Source of the DNA: Pseudomonadota bacterium
GTDB taxonomy: Bacteria > Chloroflexota > UBA5177 > JAJPKF01
Assembly (NCBI GenBank): GCA_021323865.1
Contig: JAJPKF010000022.1
Coordinates: 1 to 49,990, forward strand
Length of the DNA: 49,990 bases
Direction: 5' to 3'
Made by a program: the position numbers and the translations under genes. The notes under the pieces are model-generated. The model was not told the origin of the DNA. It searched no databases and saw nothing but the letters and a program-made list of their open reading frames with translations. Numbering within the stretch: the first letter of the stretch is position 1; each line of letters starts with the position of its first letter. Positions 24,291 through 33,249 of this stretch are shown piece after piece.

Positions 24291-25685
24291 CTACAGGTGA
24301 ATCGCTGCGCCCTCGGCGGCGTGGGCGGCCTCGCCGAGCGCCTCCGAAAGGGTGGGGTGCGGGTGGATGTTGTAGGCAAGCTCCCAGGGTGTTCCTTCCA
24401 GGAACTTGCCCAGGGCGGCCTCGGCGATGAACTCCGTAACGTTGGGGCCGATCATGTGGACCCCGAGCACATCCCCCGTCCGCTTGTCTCCGATCACCTT
24501 GATCCAGCCGACCGCCTCGTTGAGAATGGGCGCCTTGGAATTCGCGCTGAAGGGGAACTTGCCGACCTCGATCTCCCGGCCGTCGGCCCGGGCGTCCTGC
24601 TCCCGCAGACCGATCGCGGCCACCTGCGGGAAGGAGAACACTGGCTGCGGCACGCGATTGGGATCGACCCGGTTGAAGGTGTTCTTCCCGGCGATGGACT
24701 CCACGGCGAGGATCCCCTCGGCGTAAGCCTCGTGCGCCAGCCCGAATCCTCCGGTCACGTCGCCGATCGCATACACGCCCGGTACATTGGTGCGCTGGTT
24801 GTCGCCGGCGCTGATATAGCCGCGGTCCATGTTCAGGCCCAGCTTCTCGGTCCCAGCGGTCACGGCCTCGCGACCCACGGCCACCAGCATGCGCTCGGCC
24901 TTCAGCTCCTGCCTGTCCTTGCCCTTGGCGGCCACCGCGATGGAGACGCCGTCGCGGCCGACCTTCAGGCTCTCAAAGTCGGCCGTGGTGTCCGTCAGCA
25001 CCTTGATTCCACGACGGCCGAACAGCCGCCCCAGCTCGATGCCCAGCTCCTGATCCATCAACGGAATGAGCGTGGGCAGCAGCTCCACCACCGTCACGTC
25101 CACGCCGAAGGCGTGATAGTAGGAGGCGAACTCGACCGAGATCACGCCGCCGCCGAGGATGATGAGCGAGCCGGGCATGGCCTCCAGATTCACGGCATGG
25201 TCACTCGTGTAAACCGTCTTGCCGTCGATGGGAAGACCAAAGGTGCGGGGCCGTGACCCGGTAGCGATGACCAGATTCTTGCCCTCGACAAGGCGCTCAC
25301 CGTTCTTGGTCTTGACGCGCACCTGTCGGGGTGATTCCGCCACGCCGTCGCCCTCGATGACCTCGATCTTGTTCTTTTTCATCAAGAACTGCACGCCCTT
25401 GAAGTTCTTGTCCACGATGCCGTTCTTGAACTTCATGAGCCGGCCGTAATCGTAGCCGATCCCCTCGGCGGTGAGGCCCCAGACCTCGCGCTCCTGCATC
25501 TGCGTGAAGACGTGGGCGCTCTCCAGGAACGCCTTGGTGGGAATGCAGCCATAGTGCAGGCAGGTGCCGCCCAGCTTGTGCCGCTCGATCAGCGCCGTCT
25601 TCAATCCCAGCTGGGCGGCCCTGATGGCGGCGACATAGCCTGCCGATCCCCCGCCCAGAATCACCACATCATGCTGCTCGGCCAT
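24291..25685 (-). CDS. lpdA: Dihydrolipoyl dehydrogenase (E3)
   Basis: 464 residues. The FAD motif DVVILGGGSAGYVAAIRAAQLG, the redox disulfide GGTCLHYGCIPTK (C42, C47), an NAD-binding LIILGGGVISVEFASYY region, the second FAD motif GVYAIGDVTGGFGLAHEA and the active-site HPHPTLSEALGEAAH are all present. It reoxidises dihydrolipoyl groups of E2 proteins and reduces NAD+. ATG 25685 lies after GGAGAGGAGAG; an in-frame GTG at 25703 is less likely. It is the last gene of the complete dehydrogenase operon and can serve both E2 sets in the window. Confidence 0.96.
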   Translation of the reverse strand: MAEQHDVVILGGGSAGYVAAIRAAQLGLKTALIERHKLGGTCLHYGCIPTKAFLESAHVFTQMQEREVWGLTAEGIGYDYGRLMKFKNGIVDKNFKGVQFLMKKNKIEVIEGDGVAESPRQVRVKTKNGERLVEGKNLVIATGSRPRTFGLPIDGKTVYTSDHAVNLEAMPGSLIILGGGVISVEFASYYHAFGVDVTVVELLPTLIPLMDQELGIELGRLFGRRGIKVLTDTTADFESLKVGRDGVSIAVAAKGKDRQELKAERMLVAVGREAVTAGTEKLGLNMDRGYISAGDNQRTNVPGVYAIGDVTGGFGLAHEAYAEGILAVESIAGKNTFNRVDPNRVPQPVFSFPQVAAIGLREQDARADGREIEVGKFPFSANSKAPILNEAVGWIKVIGDKRTGDVLGVHMIGPNVTEFIAEAALGKFLEGTPWELAYNIHPHPTLSEALGEAAHAAEGAAIHL

Positions 25686-25806
25686 GACTCTCTCCTCTCC
25701 CACCCGCGGACCGACCGAAGCGCTGCCGGTCGTCGGCGGCCTTCAGGGGCCGCACCCTGATTGTGATACGCCTTCGGGCTCGCGGCATCCTCTGCCGGCG
25801 CACCCG

Positions 25807-27060
25807 CTAGAGCAGCGCCAAGACCGGATGTTCGAGCGTCCGGCGCAGATCGGCCAGGAAGGCGGCGGCATCGGCGCCGTAGATGACCCGGTGATCGCAC
25901 GATAGCGTTACCCGCATGCGCGCCCGAACCGCAATTTCTCCCTCGACGACCACCGGCCTTTCGACGATCGCACCGACGGCCAGAATGGCGCTCTCGGGCG
26001 GATTGATGATGGCCGTGAACTGGTCGACGCCGAACATCCCCAGATTGGAGACGGTAAAGGTGCCGCCTTCCAGGTCTCCCTGCTTGAGCTTGCCGTCCCG
26101 GGCACGCGCGGCCAGGTCGCGGGTCTCTCCGGCGATCTGGCGGAGGCCCTTGCGATCCACGTCTCGAACGACGGGAACGATGAGGCCGTCGGCCAGATTC
26201 ACGGCCATCCCCACGTGTACGGAGCCGTGACGGATTAGGCGACCCTCCCGGTAGCTGGCATTCACCTGCGGGAATCGGGACAGCACCACTCCCACAGCCT
26301 TGACGACCAGATCGTTGAAGCTGACCTTCAGATCCGGCTCCGCCTCGTTGATCTGGGCGCGCATGCGCACGGCATGGGTCATGTCGATTTCGGCCGTCAC
26401 ATAGAAGTGGGGAGCCGTGTACATGCTTTCCGCGAGGCGCCGGCCCACGGCCTGCTGCATGCGCGATAGGGACAGCTCTTCGTCGGCCTCGGTCAAGCGG
26501 GCGGGGATCGCTTGGGGCGGCTCGATTTCGGGCGCCGCCCTTTGCTGACCGCTCTGGGCGAACGCCTCCACGTCGTCTCGAGTGATGCGTCCACCGGGGC
26601 CGGTGCCCTGAATCTGCCGCAGGTCCACGCCCCGCTGCTCGGCGGTGCGTCGGGCCAGCGGAGAGGCCTTCACCCGCCCGTCCCGCGTTCCTTCCCGCGG
26701 CTCGGTCGAGGCCGCCTCGGCCGGCTGGGGGGCGGGCGTCGGGGCCGGCTTTGCCGGAGCTGCCGGCTCGGCTCGTGCCTCGGTCTGCGCGCCGTCGCCC
26801 TGGATCTGTTCCAGCTCGGCCGCATCCGCGGCCACCAGGCCGATGGGCGCTCCCACGTCCGCCGTCTCGCCCTCGGCGACCATGATCTTGGCCAGAATCC
26901 CGTCCGCGTAGGATTCCAGATCCATGTTGGCCTTGTCGGTCTCAATCTCGAGAAGCACATCACCGCGCTTGACCGGGTCGCCGGCCCGCTTGTTCCAGCG
27001 GGCCACGGTGCCGCGGTCCATGGTGTCGGAGAGGCGAGGCATCACGATCTCAGTGGGCAT
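25807..27060 (-). CDS. pdhC: 2-oxoacid dehydrogenase E2 (dihydrolipoamide acetyltransferase), set 2
   Basis: 417 residues. The N-terminal lipoyl domain carries K43 in EIETDKANMDLESYADG. An Ala/Pro/Glu linker and a subunit-binding domain KASPLARRTAEQRGVDLRQ follow with GTGPGGRITRDDV. The catalytic domain ends with LSCDHRVIYGADAAAFLADL (HxxxD). The TDKANMD motif and the operon order E1-alpha, E1-beta, E2, E3 fit pyruvate (or acetoin-type) dehydrogenase. ATG 27060 follows GGGAGGT. The linker is shorter than in set 1, and the two E2 proteins differ throughout, so they are old paralogues, not recent copies. Confidence 0.93.
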   Translation of the reverse strand: MPTEIVMPRLSDTMDRGTVARWNKRAGDPVKRGDVLLEIETDKANMDLESYADGILAKIMVAEGETADVGAPIGLVAADAAELEQIQGDGAQTEARAEPAAPAKPAPTPAPQPAEAASTEPREGTRDGRVKASPLARRTAEQRGVDLRQIQGTGPGGRITRDDVEAFAQSGQQRAAPEIEPPQAIPARLTEADEELSLSRMQQAVGRRLAESMYTAPHFYVTAEIDMTHAVRMRAQINEAEPDLKVSFNDLVVKAVGVVLSRFPQVNASYREGRLIRHGSVHVGMAVNLADGLIVPVVRDVDRKGLRQIAGETRDLAARARDGKLKQGDLEGGTFTVSNLGMFGVDQFTAIINPPESAILAVGAIVERPVVVEGEIAVRARMRVTLSCDHRVIYGADAAAFLADLRRTLEHPVLALL

Positions 27061-27102
27061 GGCCACCTCCCACCACGCGCTCGGCCAGCGCGACCGGCCG
27101 GC

Positions 27103-28104
27103 TCACGCGCTCGCCGCCACCGGACGCCGTCCCTCCACCATGCCCGTGACCCGCTCCACGATGCCGTCCACCGAGGGGGTCGCGGCCGCTTCCAGGTTGG
27201 TGGCGTACGGGAGAGGGACCTCCTTGCCGGCGATGCGCTCGACCGGATGGTCGAGGTCGTCGAAGGCCAGCTCCTGGATCTGAGCGGCGATCTCGGCGCC
27301 CACGCCGTAGGAGCGCCATCCCTCCTCTACAAAGGCCGCGCGGTTGGTCTTGCGAACCGAGCCAAGCACCGTCTCGATATCCAGGGGCCGCAGCGAGCGC
27401 AGGTCGACCACCTCGGCGTCGATGCCATCCCCGGCCAGTCGCTCGGCCGCCTGCAGCGTGACGCCCACCATGCGGGAATAGGTCACAAGCGTGACGTCGC
27501 TGCCTTTGCGCCGCACCACCGCCTGGCCGAGGGGGACCAGGTGCTCGCCGGCGGGCACCTCACCGCTTTCGTTGTAGAGCAGCACGTTCTCGACGAAGAG
27601 GATGGGGTTGTCGTCGCGAATAGCCGTCTTCAGCATTCCCTTGGCATCGGCGGGCGTGCCCGGCGCGACCACGTACATGCCCGGGACATAGGCGCACCAG
27701 ACCTCGAGCACCTGCGAATGCTGGCAGGAGAGCTGATGGCCGGCGCCGCTCGGGGTTCTCACCACCAGCGGGACGCGCGCGTGGCCATTGAACATGTAGG
27801 GGATCTTGGCGGCATTGTTGACCAGCTGGTCAATGCCGACCAGCAGGAAGTTGATGGTCATGATCTCACAGACGGGCCGCAGGCCGGTCATGGCGGCGCC
27901 GATACCGGCGCCGATGATGCCCTCTTCCGCGATGGGCGTGTCGATGATGCGGCGATCGCCGAACTCCTCAACCAGGCCCTGACTCACCTTGTAGGAGCCG
28001 CCGAAGGAGCCCACCTCCTCACCCATGAGGATGACGCGGTCGTCGCGCTGCATCTCCTCACGCAGGGCCTCGCGGAGGGCCTCACGATAGGTCAGCTCAG
28101 GCAT
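27103..28104 (-). CDS. pdhB: Pyruvate/acetoin-type dehydrogenase E1 component, beta subunit, set 2
   Basis: 333 residues. MPELTYREALREALREEM, ILMGEEVGSFGGSYKVSQGL, RIIDTPIAEEGIIGAGIGAA, GAGHQLSCQHSQVLEVW and AAFVEEGWRSYGVGAEIAA define the E1-beta subunit. With E1-alpha it decarboxylates a 2-oxoacid on thiamine diphosphate and reductively acylates the lipoyl group. The QLSCQHSQ loop differs from set 1 (THGGPFHSQ), which argues for distinct substrates. It starts about 50 bases after the E1-alpha stop. Confidence 0.93.
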   Translation of the reverse strand: MPELTYREALREALREEMQRDDRVILMGEEVGSFGGSYKVSQGLVEEFGDRRIIDTPIAEEGIIGAGIGAAMTGLRPVCEIMTINFLLVGIDQLVNNAAKIPYMFNGHARVPLVVRTPSGAGHQLSCQHSQVLEVWCAYVPGMYVVAPGTPADAKGMLKTAIRDDNPILFVENVLLYNESGEVPAGEHLVPLGQAVVRRKGSDVTLVTYSRMVGVTLQAAERLAGDGIDAEVVDLRSLRPLDIETVLGSVRKTNRAAFVEEGWRSYGVGAEIAAQIQELAFDDLDHPVERIAGKEVPLPYATNLEAAATPSVDGIVERVTGMVEGRRPVAASA

Positions 28105-28155
28105 GCCATCTCCCTGTCTCCGGCCACCGGTAGAGCCGTTCTCCGGACCGAACGG

Positions 28156-29175
28156 CTAGGAATCGGCCACATAGAGATGCTCGTAGAGGGTGTCCAGCGC
28201 GGGCTGCGGGCTCTGGTCGGCGAACTCAACCGCCTCGCCGACCACCCGGTCGGCGGCTAGCTCGTTTTCATGAAAGTCGTCTTCGCTGAGGAGCCCCGCC
28301 TCCAGCACCACCTTCTCGAACTGGCCGATGGGGTCGCGCTCCCGCCACTCCTGAATCTCCTCGGCCGTCCGGTAGCTGCGGCCGGCGTCGGCAACCGAAT
28401 GGCCGCGGTACCGGTACGTGTTGGACTCGACGAGGCTTGGCCCGTCCCCGCGAGCGGCACGCTCTCGCGCTTGCTCCATGGCTCGCTTGACGGCAAAGAA
28501 GTCCATGCCGTCGACGCGCTCCGATGGGATCCCGTAGCCGTCGGCCTTTCGCCACAGGTCGGTGATGGCCGAGGCGCGAGCCACCGCCATGCCCATGCCG
28601 TACTGATTGTTGACCAGGTACATCACCACGGGCAGCTTCCAGAGACCGATCATGTTCATCGATTCGTGAAAGGAGCCGATGTTGGTGGCGCCGTCGGCGG
28701 TGAAGCAGAGGGTGACCTCGTCGGTCTGCCGGTACTTGGACGACAGGCCCGTGCCGATGGCAAGGGGCATCTGGCCGCCCACGATCCCGTAGCCGCCGAG
28801 AAACCTTCGCTCCGCGTCGAAGAGATGCATGGAGCCGCCCCGGCCGCCGGCAACGCCGGTCTCGCGGCCGTACAGCTCCGCCATCACCGCGGCCGGCTCG
28901 GTGCCGCGTGCCAGGATGTGGCCATGCTCGCGGTAATAGCTGATGATCCAGTCGTTCTCGCGCATGGGCATCACCGCGCCGACCACCGCTGCTTCCTCGC
29001 CGATGTTCAGGTGGCAGTAGCCGCCGATCTTGGCCCGCGTGTACATCTCGAAGGCCTTCTCCTCGAAGCGGCGGATCATGACCATCAGATAGTGGGCATG
29101 CCGAAGCTCGTCGGCGGATTCGTGGATCCGGGGCCGGCCGCCCTTGGTCGCGGTCTTCTCTGCCTGTTGCACCAT
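28156..29175 (-). CDS. pdhA: Pyruvate/acetoin-type dehydrogenase E1 component, alpha subunit
   Basis: 339 residues. MIRRFEEKAFEMYTRAKIGG, GEEAAVVGAV, SYYREHGHILARG, GGRGGSMHLFD and the thiamine diphosphate motif ADGATNIGSFHESMN...VNNQYGMGM (a GDG-type start with Ala in place of the first Gly, ending in NN) define E1-alpha. RYRGHSVADAGRSYR is the phosphorylation-loop region. It heads the complete E1-alpha/E1-beta/E2/E3 operon. It is the only E1-alpha in the window and could in principle also pair with E1-beta set 1. The ribosome site upstream is weak. Confidence 0.94.
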   Translation of the reverse strand: MVQQAEKTATKGGRPRIHESADELRHAHYLMVMIRRFEEKAFEMYTRAKIGGYCHLNIGEEAAVVGAVMPMRENDWIISYYREHGHILARGTEPAAVMAELYGRETGVAGGRGGSMHLFDAERRFLGGYGIVGGQMPLAIGTGLSSKYRQTDEVTLCFTADGATNIGSFHESMNMIGLWKLPVVMYLVNNQYGMGMAVARASAITDLWRKADGYGIPSERVDGMDFFAVKRAMEQARERAARGDGPSLVESNTYRYRGHSVADAGRSYRTAEEIQEWRERDPIGQFEKVVLEAGLLSEDDFHENELAADRVVGEAVEFADQSPQPALDTLYEHLYVADS

Positions 29176-29297
29176 GTCCGCTACCGTTTCGTTCCTAATG
29201 GGCCAGCGGTCGCCGGCCGGCGCTCCGATTCGCGGACAGCACCGGCTTGTCCGCCGGAGCCTCCTCCAGCCCTCGCCGGTCGAGAACTCACGGGAGG

Positions 29298-29513
29298 CGC
29301 CTTACGCCGGTCGGCCTGCGGACCGATTCACGCCAATTATACGGACGGGGCGTCCACCAGACTGCCGGCGAGCATCCGCAGCTCCGCCTCGTATGGTTGG
29401 ACCAACCGGGCGGGAACAAGCGCTTCGTAGGCGCGATGGAGATGACTTCGCAGCTCGGCAGCCATCTCCTCTCGGACCCCGGTGGATTCGATGACATCGG
29501 AGATCACGGCCGG
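29298..29513. repeat. Direct repeat copy 1: duplicated 3' end of polyprenyl synthase gene
   Basis: It aligns without gaps to 32071-32286 (offset 2773). Within 29353-29513 (161 bases) only three mismatches are seen by eye. The outer part (29298-29352), which lies beyond the stop codon, is more diverged. The two copies bracket the 14-repeat secreted protein gene. Confidence 0.9.
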
Positions 29514-29552
29514 ATCAGTGTGCTCGCTCACGGCACGGGATGAGGACGCCAC
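29337..29552 (-). pseudogene. Truncated C-terminal fragment of a polyprenyl synthase
   Basis: The 71-codon frame ends DPAVISDVIESTGVREEM...LVDAPSV and is nearly identical to the last 55 residues of the synthase encoded at 32110-33126. Homology begins at Asp in DPAVISD; the 16 residues before it (MASSSRAVSEHT) are unrelated junction sequence. It lacks both Asp-rich motifs, so it cannot be an enzyme. It marks one side of an insertion or duplication next to pdhA. Confidence 0.85.
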
Positions 29553-29659
29553 TTGACTTTCTGAGGCGGGATGGTGTAACCATAGACGCTACTCGGCCGC
29601 ACCGGTGGCAAGTCGAGGAGGATGACTGTCCCGGGACTCGACATGCTACCCATGGAGAC

Positions 29660-31954
29660 GTGCGCGCTGAAGTCAGTAGCAGGCGCGGGCTGAAGGGCCT
29701 CTTCGGGTCTCTCGGCGCGAGATCGGCATCCGGAGCCGGCTTGATGCTGTCTTTTGGCGTTGCATTCATGCCGGCGGCGCCCGCCATACATATGGATTCG
29801 CCAGGTTGGTCAATCGTCGCCAGCCCCAGTCCCGCGATCCGAGACGGGGCGTTTTATTCCGTCTCGTGCGGCGCTTCCGGGATGTGTATGGCAGCCGGCC
29901 TTCTTGGTGCGAACGTCGAAGTGTTGAGACCCACCAGCAAGGGTTCGAGTTGGGCGAAATTGCCGGTGCCTGTCCCCGCGGGCAGCGCGGGCAGTTTCGG
30001 ACTCGAGGCGGTGTCCTGCACTTCTGCAACGGCCTGCACCGTCCTCGGGGGTTATACGTCGAACGGCAGCGCCGTAATGGTAGCCGAGCGATGGAATGGC
30101 AGCACGTGGTCGATGCAGACGATACCGAGTCCGAGTGGTAGCACCGCATCCTCGCTGCTCGCCATTTCGTGTGGGTCGGCGACCACATGCATGGCTGTGG
30201 GCAATTACTCTACCGCGACCTCTCCGTATCTATTGCTCACGGCGAGCTGGAAGGGCTCCAAATGGAAGGTCGTGCCCGCTGCGAGTGTGGGTAATGCGCT
30301 AACCACGCTCTCTGGCGTATCCTGCAGCTCCGCCAACGCCTGCGTTGCCGTCGGTCAGTCGGGGCAAGATGTCGAGCGCTGGAATGGCCGGAAGTGGAAG
30401 GCTCAGTCCCTTCCCCAACCGGCTGGCGGCATACGCGAGCTAAACGCCGTGTCCTGCAAGTCTGCGACCTGGTGCACGGCCGTTGGAGAGTTCAATGATG
30501 GTGGGCCGCCCGCTATTGTTGCGTGGAATGGGCGTCACTGGAAAATGCAATCGGCCCCCGAGCCTCCCGACGGCGGTTATGGAGTTTACTCACGGGCCGT
30601 GTCCTGCGCCTCTGCCACGTCGTGCTCACTCGTCGGTGACTACGGCTACTGCTCGACTGCGTGCCACAATCTGACCGGGCCAACGCAGGAACTGACGTTC
30701 GCGGAACATTGGAACGGCAGTGCCTGGTCCCTCAAGACGACAGGGAATCCACTCGGGGATAGTCCGAACAACGAGCTCCTGGGCGTCTCGTGCGCCGCGG
30801 TCAAGGCGTGCACGGCCGTTGGCGTGTTCGCGAACATTCGCGGCACACAACAGACACTTGTCGAACAGTGGGATGGTGGTCCGTGGACCACCCAGCCAAG
30901 CTTGAATCCGATCGCCATCATCAGCGATGGGCTGACAGCAGTGTCCTGTCCCTCGGCTACGGCGTGCACGGCCGTGGGAGCAATAGGCGGCAACCTTGAG
31001 ACGCTGGCGGAGGTGTGGAACGGGCACAAATGGGCGGTCCAACGGATCCCGACTCCCACGGTGCGGCCCGGCAGCGGGGATGGCGCATCCGGGTTCCTGA
31101 ACGGTGTATCGTGCCCATCCACGTCGATGTGCATGGCCGTAGGACAGCAGAACGTCGCCCACTACGGGCAACCCACTGGGCCGTCGGATCTCTCAGAACT
31201 CCGGAAGGGCGGGAAGTGGAAGATCCTGACAACGCCGAACGGGTCGACGAACCAGGATGACCTGCTGTCGGTCTCGTGCTCGTCCGCGAAGTTCTGCGTG
31301 GCCGATGGCACCGCAGGCACGAGTGCCCTGCTTGAGTCCTGGGATGGCTCATCCTGGACAATCGAGACCGTACCGCTTCCATCCACCAACTATGGAAGCC
31401 AGCTCTTCGGCGTGTCGTGCTCGTCATCATCGGCCTGCACGGCGACCGGGGCGTACACCAACAGCGGCGGTGTGAGTGTTCCCCTGGTAGCGCGATGGAA
31501 TGGCGCCAAGTGGTCCAGGCAGGGGGCCCCGTCTCCGTCCGGATCGGCCGGATCGGCGTTCTATGGGGTCTCGTGTTGGGCCACCCGTTCCTGCATCGCC
31601 GTCGGCACCTCAGGCCAACCGCTCTCCGAGCTCTGGAACGGGAAAAAGTGGGTGCCCCAGCCCATCCCGCTCACCTCCGACGGAACCCTTAGCTTCCCAT
31701 ACGCGGTGTCATGTCGCTCCTTGACCTTCTGCGAAGCCACCGCTTCCGGGATTCCCTCAACCTTTGCCGGAGCATTGGGTTGGAAGCGGTCGAAATGGTC
31801 CGTGCAGTCCGTACCATCTCCGGATTTGGATTCATACAGCGGCCTTACGGGCGTGTCCTGTGGATCTGACGGTGTCTGTTTCGCCGTGGGTGGCGGCTAT
31901 ATCGGGTCCACACCGCCCAGCTTGCCGACCCTCATCGAGCGCTACATACCCTAG
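29660..31954 (+). CDS. Secreted protein of about 14 Cys-pair repeats (propeller-like)
   Basis: 764 residues from GTG 29660. RRGLKGLFGSLGARSASG is followed by a hydrophobic LMLSFGVAFMPAAPA signal. The body has 14 repeats of about 50 residues, each with a core SC-x5-C-x-A-V-G (AVSCTSATACTVLG, GVSCSSANACVAVG, AVSCPSATACTAVG) and an aromatic WNGxxW element. The regular spacing suggests a beta-propeller or beta-sandwich array with one disulfide per unit. No catalytic motif is seen. An in-frame ATG at 29540 would put the signal 45 residues in and is less likely. It is the only gene between the two synthase-end repeats. Its function is unknown. Confidence 0.8.
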   Translation: MRAEVSSRRGLKGLFGSLGARSASGAGLMLSFGVAFMPAAPAIHMDSPGWSIVASPSPAIRDGAFYSVSCGASGMCMAAGLLGANVEVLRPTSKGSSWAKLPVPVPAGSAGSFGLEAVSCTSATACTVLGGYTSNGSAVMVAERWNGSTWSMQTIPSPSGSTASSLLAISCGSATTCMAVGNYSTATSPYLLLTASWKGSKWKVVPAASVGNALTTLSGVSCSSANACVAVGQSGQDVERWNGRKWKAQSLPQPAGGIRELNAVSCKSATWCTAVGEFNDGGPPAIVAWNGRHWKMQSAPEPPDGGYGVYSRAVSCASATSCSLVGDYGYCSTACHNLTGPTQELTFAEHWNGSAWSLKTTGNPLGDSPNNELLGVSCAAVKACTAVGVFANIRGTQQTLVEQWDGGPWTTQPSLNPIAIISDGLTAVSCPSATACTAVGAIGGNLETLAEVWNGHKWAVQRIPTPTVRPGSGDGASGFLNGVSCPSTSMCMAVGQQNVAHYGQPTGPSDLSELRKGGKWKILTTPNGSTNQDDLLSVSCSSAKFCVADGTAGTSALLESWDGSSWTIETVPLPSTNYGSQLFGVSCSSSSACTATGAYTNSGGVSVPLVARWNGAKWSRQGAPSPSGSAGSAFYGVSCWATRSCIAVGTSGQPLSELWNGKKWVPQPIPLTSDGTLSFPYAVSCRSLTFCEATASGIPSTFAGALGWKRSKWSVQSVPSPDLDSYSGLTGVSCGSDGVCFAVGGGYIGSTPPSLPTLIERYIP

Positions 31955-32070
31955 CCGGCTCAGCCGTGCGGAATCGATATCGTCGGTTTTGAGCGGTGGG
32001 ATGTTCCCTTGCCGAGATTCAGTCGGTACGGGCCAGAGCTTTAACAACCGCGGCACGGGCTCAAGGAAGA

Positions 32071-32286
32071 CGCCTTAGGCCGCTCGGCCTGCGGTTGGAC
32101 CCTCGTCAGTTATGCAGAGGCGACATCCACCAGACTGCCGGCGAGCGCCCGCAGCTCCGCCTCGTATGGTTGGACCAACCGGGCGGGAGCAAGCGCTTCG
32201 TAGGCGCGATGGAGATGACTTCGCAGCTCGGCAGCCATCTCCTCTCGGACCCCGGTGGATTCGATGACATCGGAGATCACGGCCGG
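32071..32286. repeat. Direct repeat copy 2: 3' end of the intact polyprenyl synthase gene
   Basis: This copy includes the last 59 codons and the downstream flank of the intact synthase gene. It is the partner of 29298-29513; outside these limits the two flanks are unrelated. Confidence 0.9.
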
Positions 32287-33126
32287 GTCTTCGTCCCGGC
32301 GGAGATCGTAGAAGCCGTGCAGGCGGTCGAGATCCATGCCGCGGGCGCGCTCCAGCGCCAGCAGAACGGGGAGGCTCTTCTTGCGGTTGAGGATGTCCTT
32401 GGCCGGCGCCTTCCCGGTTTGCTCGAGACCGGCCCAGATGCCCCGTACATCGTCACAGATCTGGAAGGCGAGGCCGAAATGGCGGCCAAACTCGGTAAGC
32501 GCCTCGACCTGGGTCTCCGACCCGCCACCGAGACGCCCTCCGGCCTCGCAGCTGAAGGCGATGATGGCTCCGCTCTTCAGACCGATCATCTCGAAGTATT
32601 CGGCGCTGGAAACGTCCATACGTCGCTCGAAGCTCATGTCCAGATACTGGCCCTCGGTGAGCGCCAGGGCCGTCTCCTGAAACCGGCGGCTGATCTCGCC
32701 GTCACCGGAGGAGCTGAGCGCCGCCAGCCCGGAGAGCGCGAGCATGGCGTCGCCGGCGTTGATGGCCAGCGGCTCACCCCACAGCTTCCACAGGGAAGGG
32801 CGGTGATGCCGGGACTCATCATGGTCCTCGATGTCGTCGTGGATGAGGGAGAAGTTATGCAGGAACTCGATGGCCGCCGCCATGGGCAGGGCGTCCTCCC
32901 AGCGACCCCCCACGCCGTCACACGCCAGAAGGCAGAGCAGGGGACGGAAACGCTTCCCGCGGGGGCCACTCACGGGCTCCAGCGATTCGCTGCACCACCC
33001 CATGTGGTACGCGAGCATCTGGTAGTGATGGCCGACCGGCGTGCGCTGCGAGAGCCACGCCTGAAGCTCGGCTTCGAGCGCGTGCACGTACCGGTGGGTG
33101 ATGGAGGTGGGCAGCGCCATGGCCAT
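32110..33126 (-). CDS. Polyprenyl diphosphate synthase (GGPP/FPP synthase family)
   Basis: 338 residues. GPRGKRFRPLLCLLACD, the first Asp-rich motif LIHDDIEDHDESRHHRP, GDAMLALSGLA, EGQYLDMSFE, LKSGAIIAFSCEAGG and the second Asp-rich region FQICDDVRGIW are present. The enzyme condenses isopentenyl diphosphate units with an allylic diphosphate, making C15-C20 or longer chains for lipids, quinones or carotenoids. The second motif reads DDVRG, lacking the final Asp of DDxxD, a variation seen in some family members. It follows a strong terminator that isolates it from the S53 gene. Its 3' end is duplicated at 29298-29513. Confidence 0.92.
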   Translation of the reverse strand: MAMALPTSITHRYVHALEAELQAWLSQRTPVGHHYQMLAYHMGWCSESLEPVSGPRGKRFRPLLCLLACDGVGGRWEDALPMAAAIEFLHNFSLIHDDIEDHDESRHHRPSLWKLWGEPLAINAGDAMLALSGLAALSSSGDGEISRRFQETALALTEGQYLDMSFERRMDVSSAEYFEMIGLKSGAIIAFSCEAGGRLGGGSETQVEALTEFGRHFGLAFQICDDVRGIWAGLEQTGKAPAKDILNRKKSLPVLLALERARGMDLDRLHGFYDLRRDEDPAVISDVIESTGVREEMAAELRSHLHRAYEALAPARLVQPYEAELRALAGSLVDVASA

Positions 33127-33175
33127 ACGTCGAAGTCTACGGCGAGCGACGGGTGACCCGACGACCGGCGCTCGG

Positions 33176-33221
33176 AGAAAAGAAACGGAGCGCCCGTCGG
33201 CTTTCGCCGTCGGACGCTCCG
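33176..33221 (-). terminator. Rho-independent terminator of the S53 peptidase gene
   Basis: On the minus strand, CGGAGCG pairs with CGCTCCG around an inner arm of CCGACGGC/GCCGACGG with one mismatch and an AAAG-type loop (33186-33221). The T-rich tract TTTCTTTTCT follows at once (33185-33176). It lies between the peptidase stop at 33250 and the synthase start at 33126, both on this strand. Confidence 0.85.
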
Positions 33222-33249
33222 CCCTAAGCCGGAGGCGGTGGTGTGGTGA

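Noticed and set aside
29660..31954. Tandem DNA repeats resembling a CRISPR array
   Set aside because: The periodicity is at protein level with degenerate DNA; no identical short repeats with unique spacers and no cas genes occur in the window.
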